From Burkholderiales bacterium RIFCSPHIGHO2_12_FULL_63_20 (lineage in GTDB: Bacteria; Pseudomonadota; Gammaproteobacteria; Burkholderiales; Burkholderiaceae_C), in NCBI GenBank assembly GCA_001770775.1, contig MESA01000023.1:1-64000 (forward strand): a stretch of 64,000 nt of DNA, given 5' to 3'. Numbering within the stretch: position 1 is the first letter of the stretch; each line of letters opens with the position of its first letter. Below, in pieces: positions 63,632 through 64,000 of the stretch. The position numbers and the translations under genes were made by a program. The notes below the pieces were generated by a model. It did no database searches and was not told the DNA's origin. It was given only the letters and a program-made list of their open reading frames with translations.

Positions 63632-64000
63632 TCAGTGTCCGTGGGTGATGAAGCGGGCCGCCGCACGTGCGGTCAGGATGCAGCCCGGCAGGAAGGTGCC
63701 CTCCAGCGAGCGCTTGCCGCTCGCCCCCCCGCCGCCAAAACCGGCGGCCTCGCCCACGCAAAACAGGCCTTCCACCGGCTGGTTTTGCGCATCCAGCACG
63801 CGGCTGTGCAGATCGGTGCGCAGGCCGCCCAGGCTCTTGCGCGTGATCAACTGCATGTGAATGGCGATGAACGGCCCGGCCGATGGCATCTGCAGCGGCG
63901 CCGGCTTGCAGGTGCGCAGGCGGTCCGGTCCCCACTGGCGCGCATGCAGGATGCGGCGAATCTGGTCGTCATTGTTCAGGCGCTTGCCGTGGTGGAAGTT
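63632..64000 (-). CDS. FAD-binding dehydrogenase (fumarate reductase/ketosteroid dehydrogenase type), C-terminal 122 residues
   Basis: The frame is open to the edge of the window, so the N-terminal FAD domain is missing. The visible part starts NFHHGKRLNNDDQI and has ITRKSLGGLRTDLHSRVLD, then the FAD-binding C-terminal motif GLFCVGEAAGFGGGGASGKR and GTFLPGCILTARAAARFI, which matches FAD-binding dehydrogenases related to flavocytochrome fumarate reductase and KstD-like enzymes. Substrate and direction cannot be told. It is the first visible gene of the FAD-enzyme, BASS symporter, ThDP-enzyme group on the minus strand. Confidence 0.88.
   Translation of the reverse strand, partial: NFHHGKRLNNDDQIRRILHARQWGPDRLRTCKPAPLQMPSAGPFIAIHMQLITRKSLGGLRTDLHSRVLDAQNQPVEGLFCVGEAAGFGGGGASGKRSLEGTFLPGCILTARAAARFITHGH

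Overview
The window looks like a chromosomal segment of a betaproteobacterium in the order Burkholderiales. The reasons are the high GC content, the EpsD/EpsF/EpsG/exosortase B type of exopolysaccharide locus, Burkholderia-type porins, the glnE and yhdP neighbours, ispB followed by tRNA-Pro(CGG), a mannose-type EIIA beside HPr, and a lipase with its dedicated foldase. The genus cannot be fixed by eye. About 58 protein genes and one tRNA are supported; no transposase, phage gene or CRISPR array was seen.

Region 1 (1-5800) opens inside rmlA, continues with rmlC (dTDP-L-rhamnose), and then carries a compact operon: a membrane flippase-like protein, a HAD-UbiA fusion, a DprE1-like flavoenzyme and a DprE2-like short-chain reductase. 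The last three match the mycobacterial route from PRPP to polyprenyl-phosphate-D-arabinofuranose. This is the most interesting metabolic module in the window.

Region 2 (5800-23100) is an exopolysaccharide locus. It holds GDP-L-fucose synthesis (fcl on the minus strand, gmd on the plus strand), a WecG/TagA/CpsF transferase, exosortase B with EpsI, a Wzx-like flippase, a family 2 glycosyltransferase, a Wzy-like polymerase, a secreted beta-helix protein, two family 4 glycosyltransferases and an O-acyltransferase, facing epsD-epsF-epsG on the other strand. A degenerate second copy of the epsG 3' end lies just upstream of the acyltransferase gene, which marks that gene as a later insertion by recombination.

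Region 3 (23100-45970) is mostly conserved housekeeping: glnE, yhdP, a DUF4197 protein, a TlpA-like protein, EIIA-HPr without ptsI, a SphA-like outer-membrane protein, a chalcone-isomerase-fold protein, queC-lemA-M48 protease, fpr, a small DUF2061 membrane protein behind a good Fur-box candidate, a TauE/SafE exporter, proA, a cysteine-cluster protein, a UbiH-family hydroxylase, ispB, tRNA-Pro and an MBL-fold lipoprotein.

Region 4 (45970-64000) begins with a PEP-CTERM protein preceded by a sigma-54 promoter candidate; it is the only exosortase substrate visible here. It continues with an FUSC-type membrane protein, an MFS transporter with a LysR regulator divergent from azoR and pirin, a porin divergent from a DctPQM TRAP transporter, an ABC solute-binding protein, a lipase foldase-lipase pair in the less common foldase-first order, and a ThDP enzyme, a bile-acid-type Na+ symporter and the C-terminal part of an FAD-binding dehydrogenase that runs off the window.
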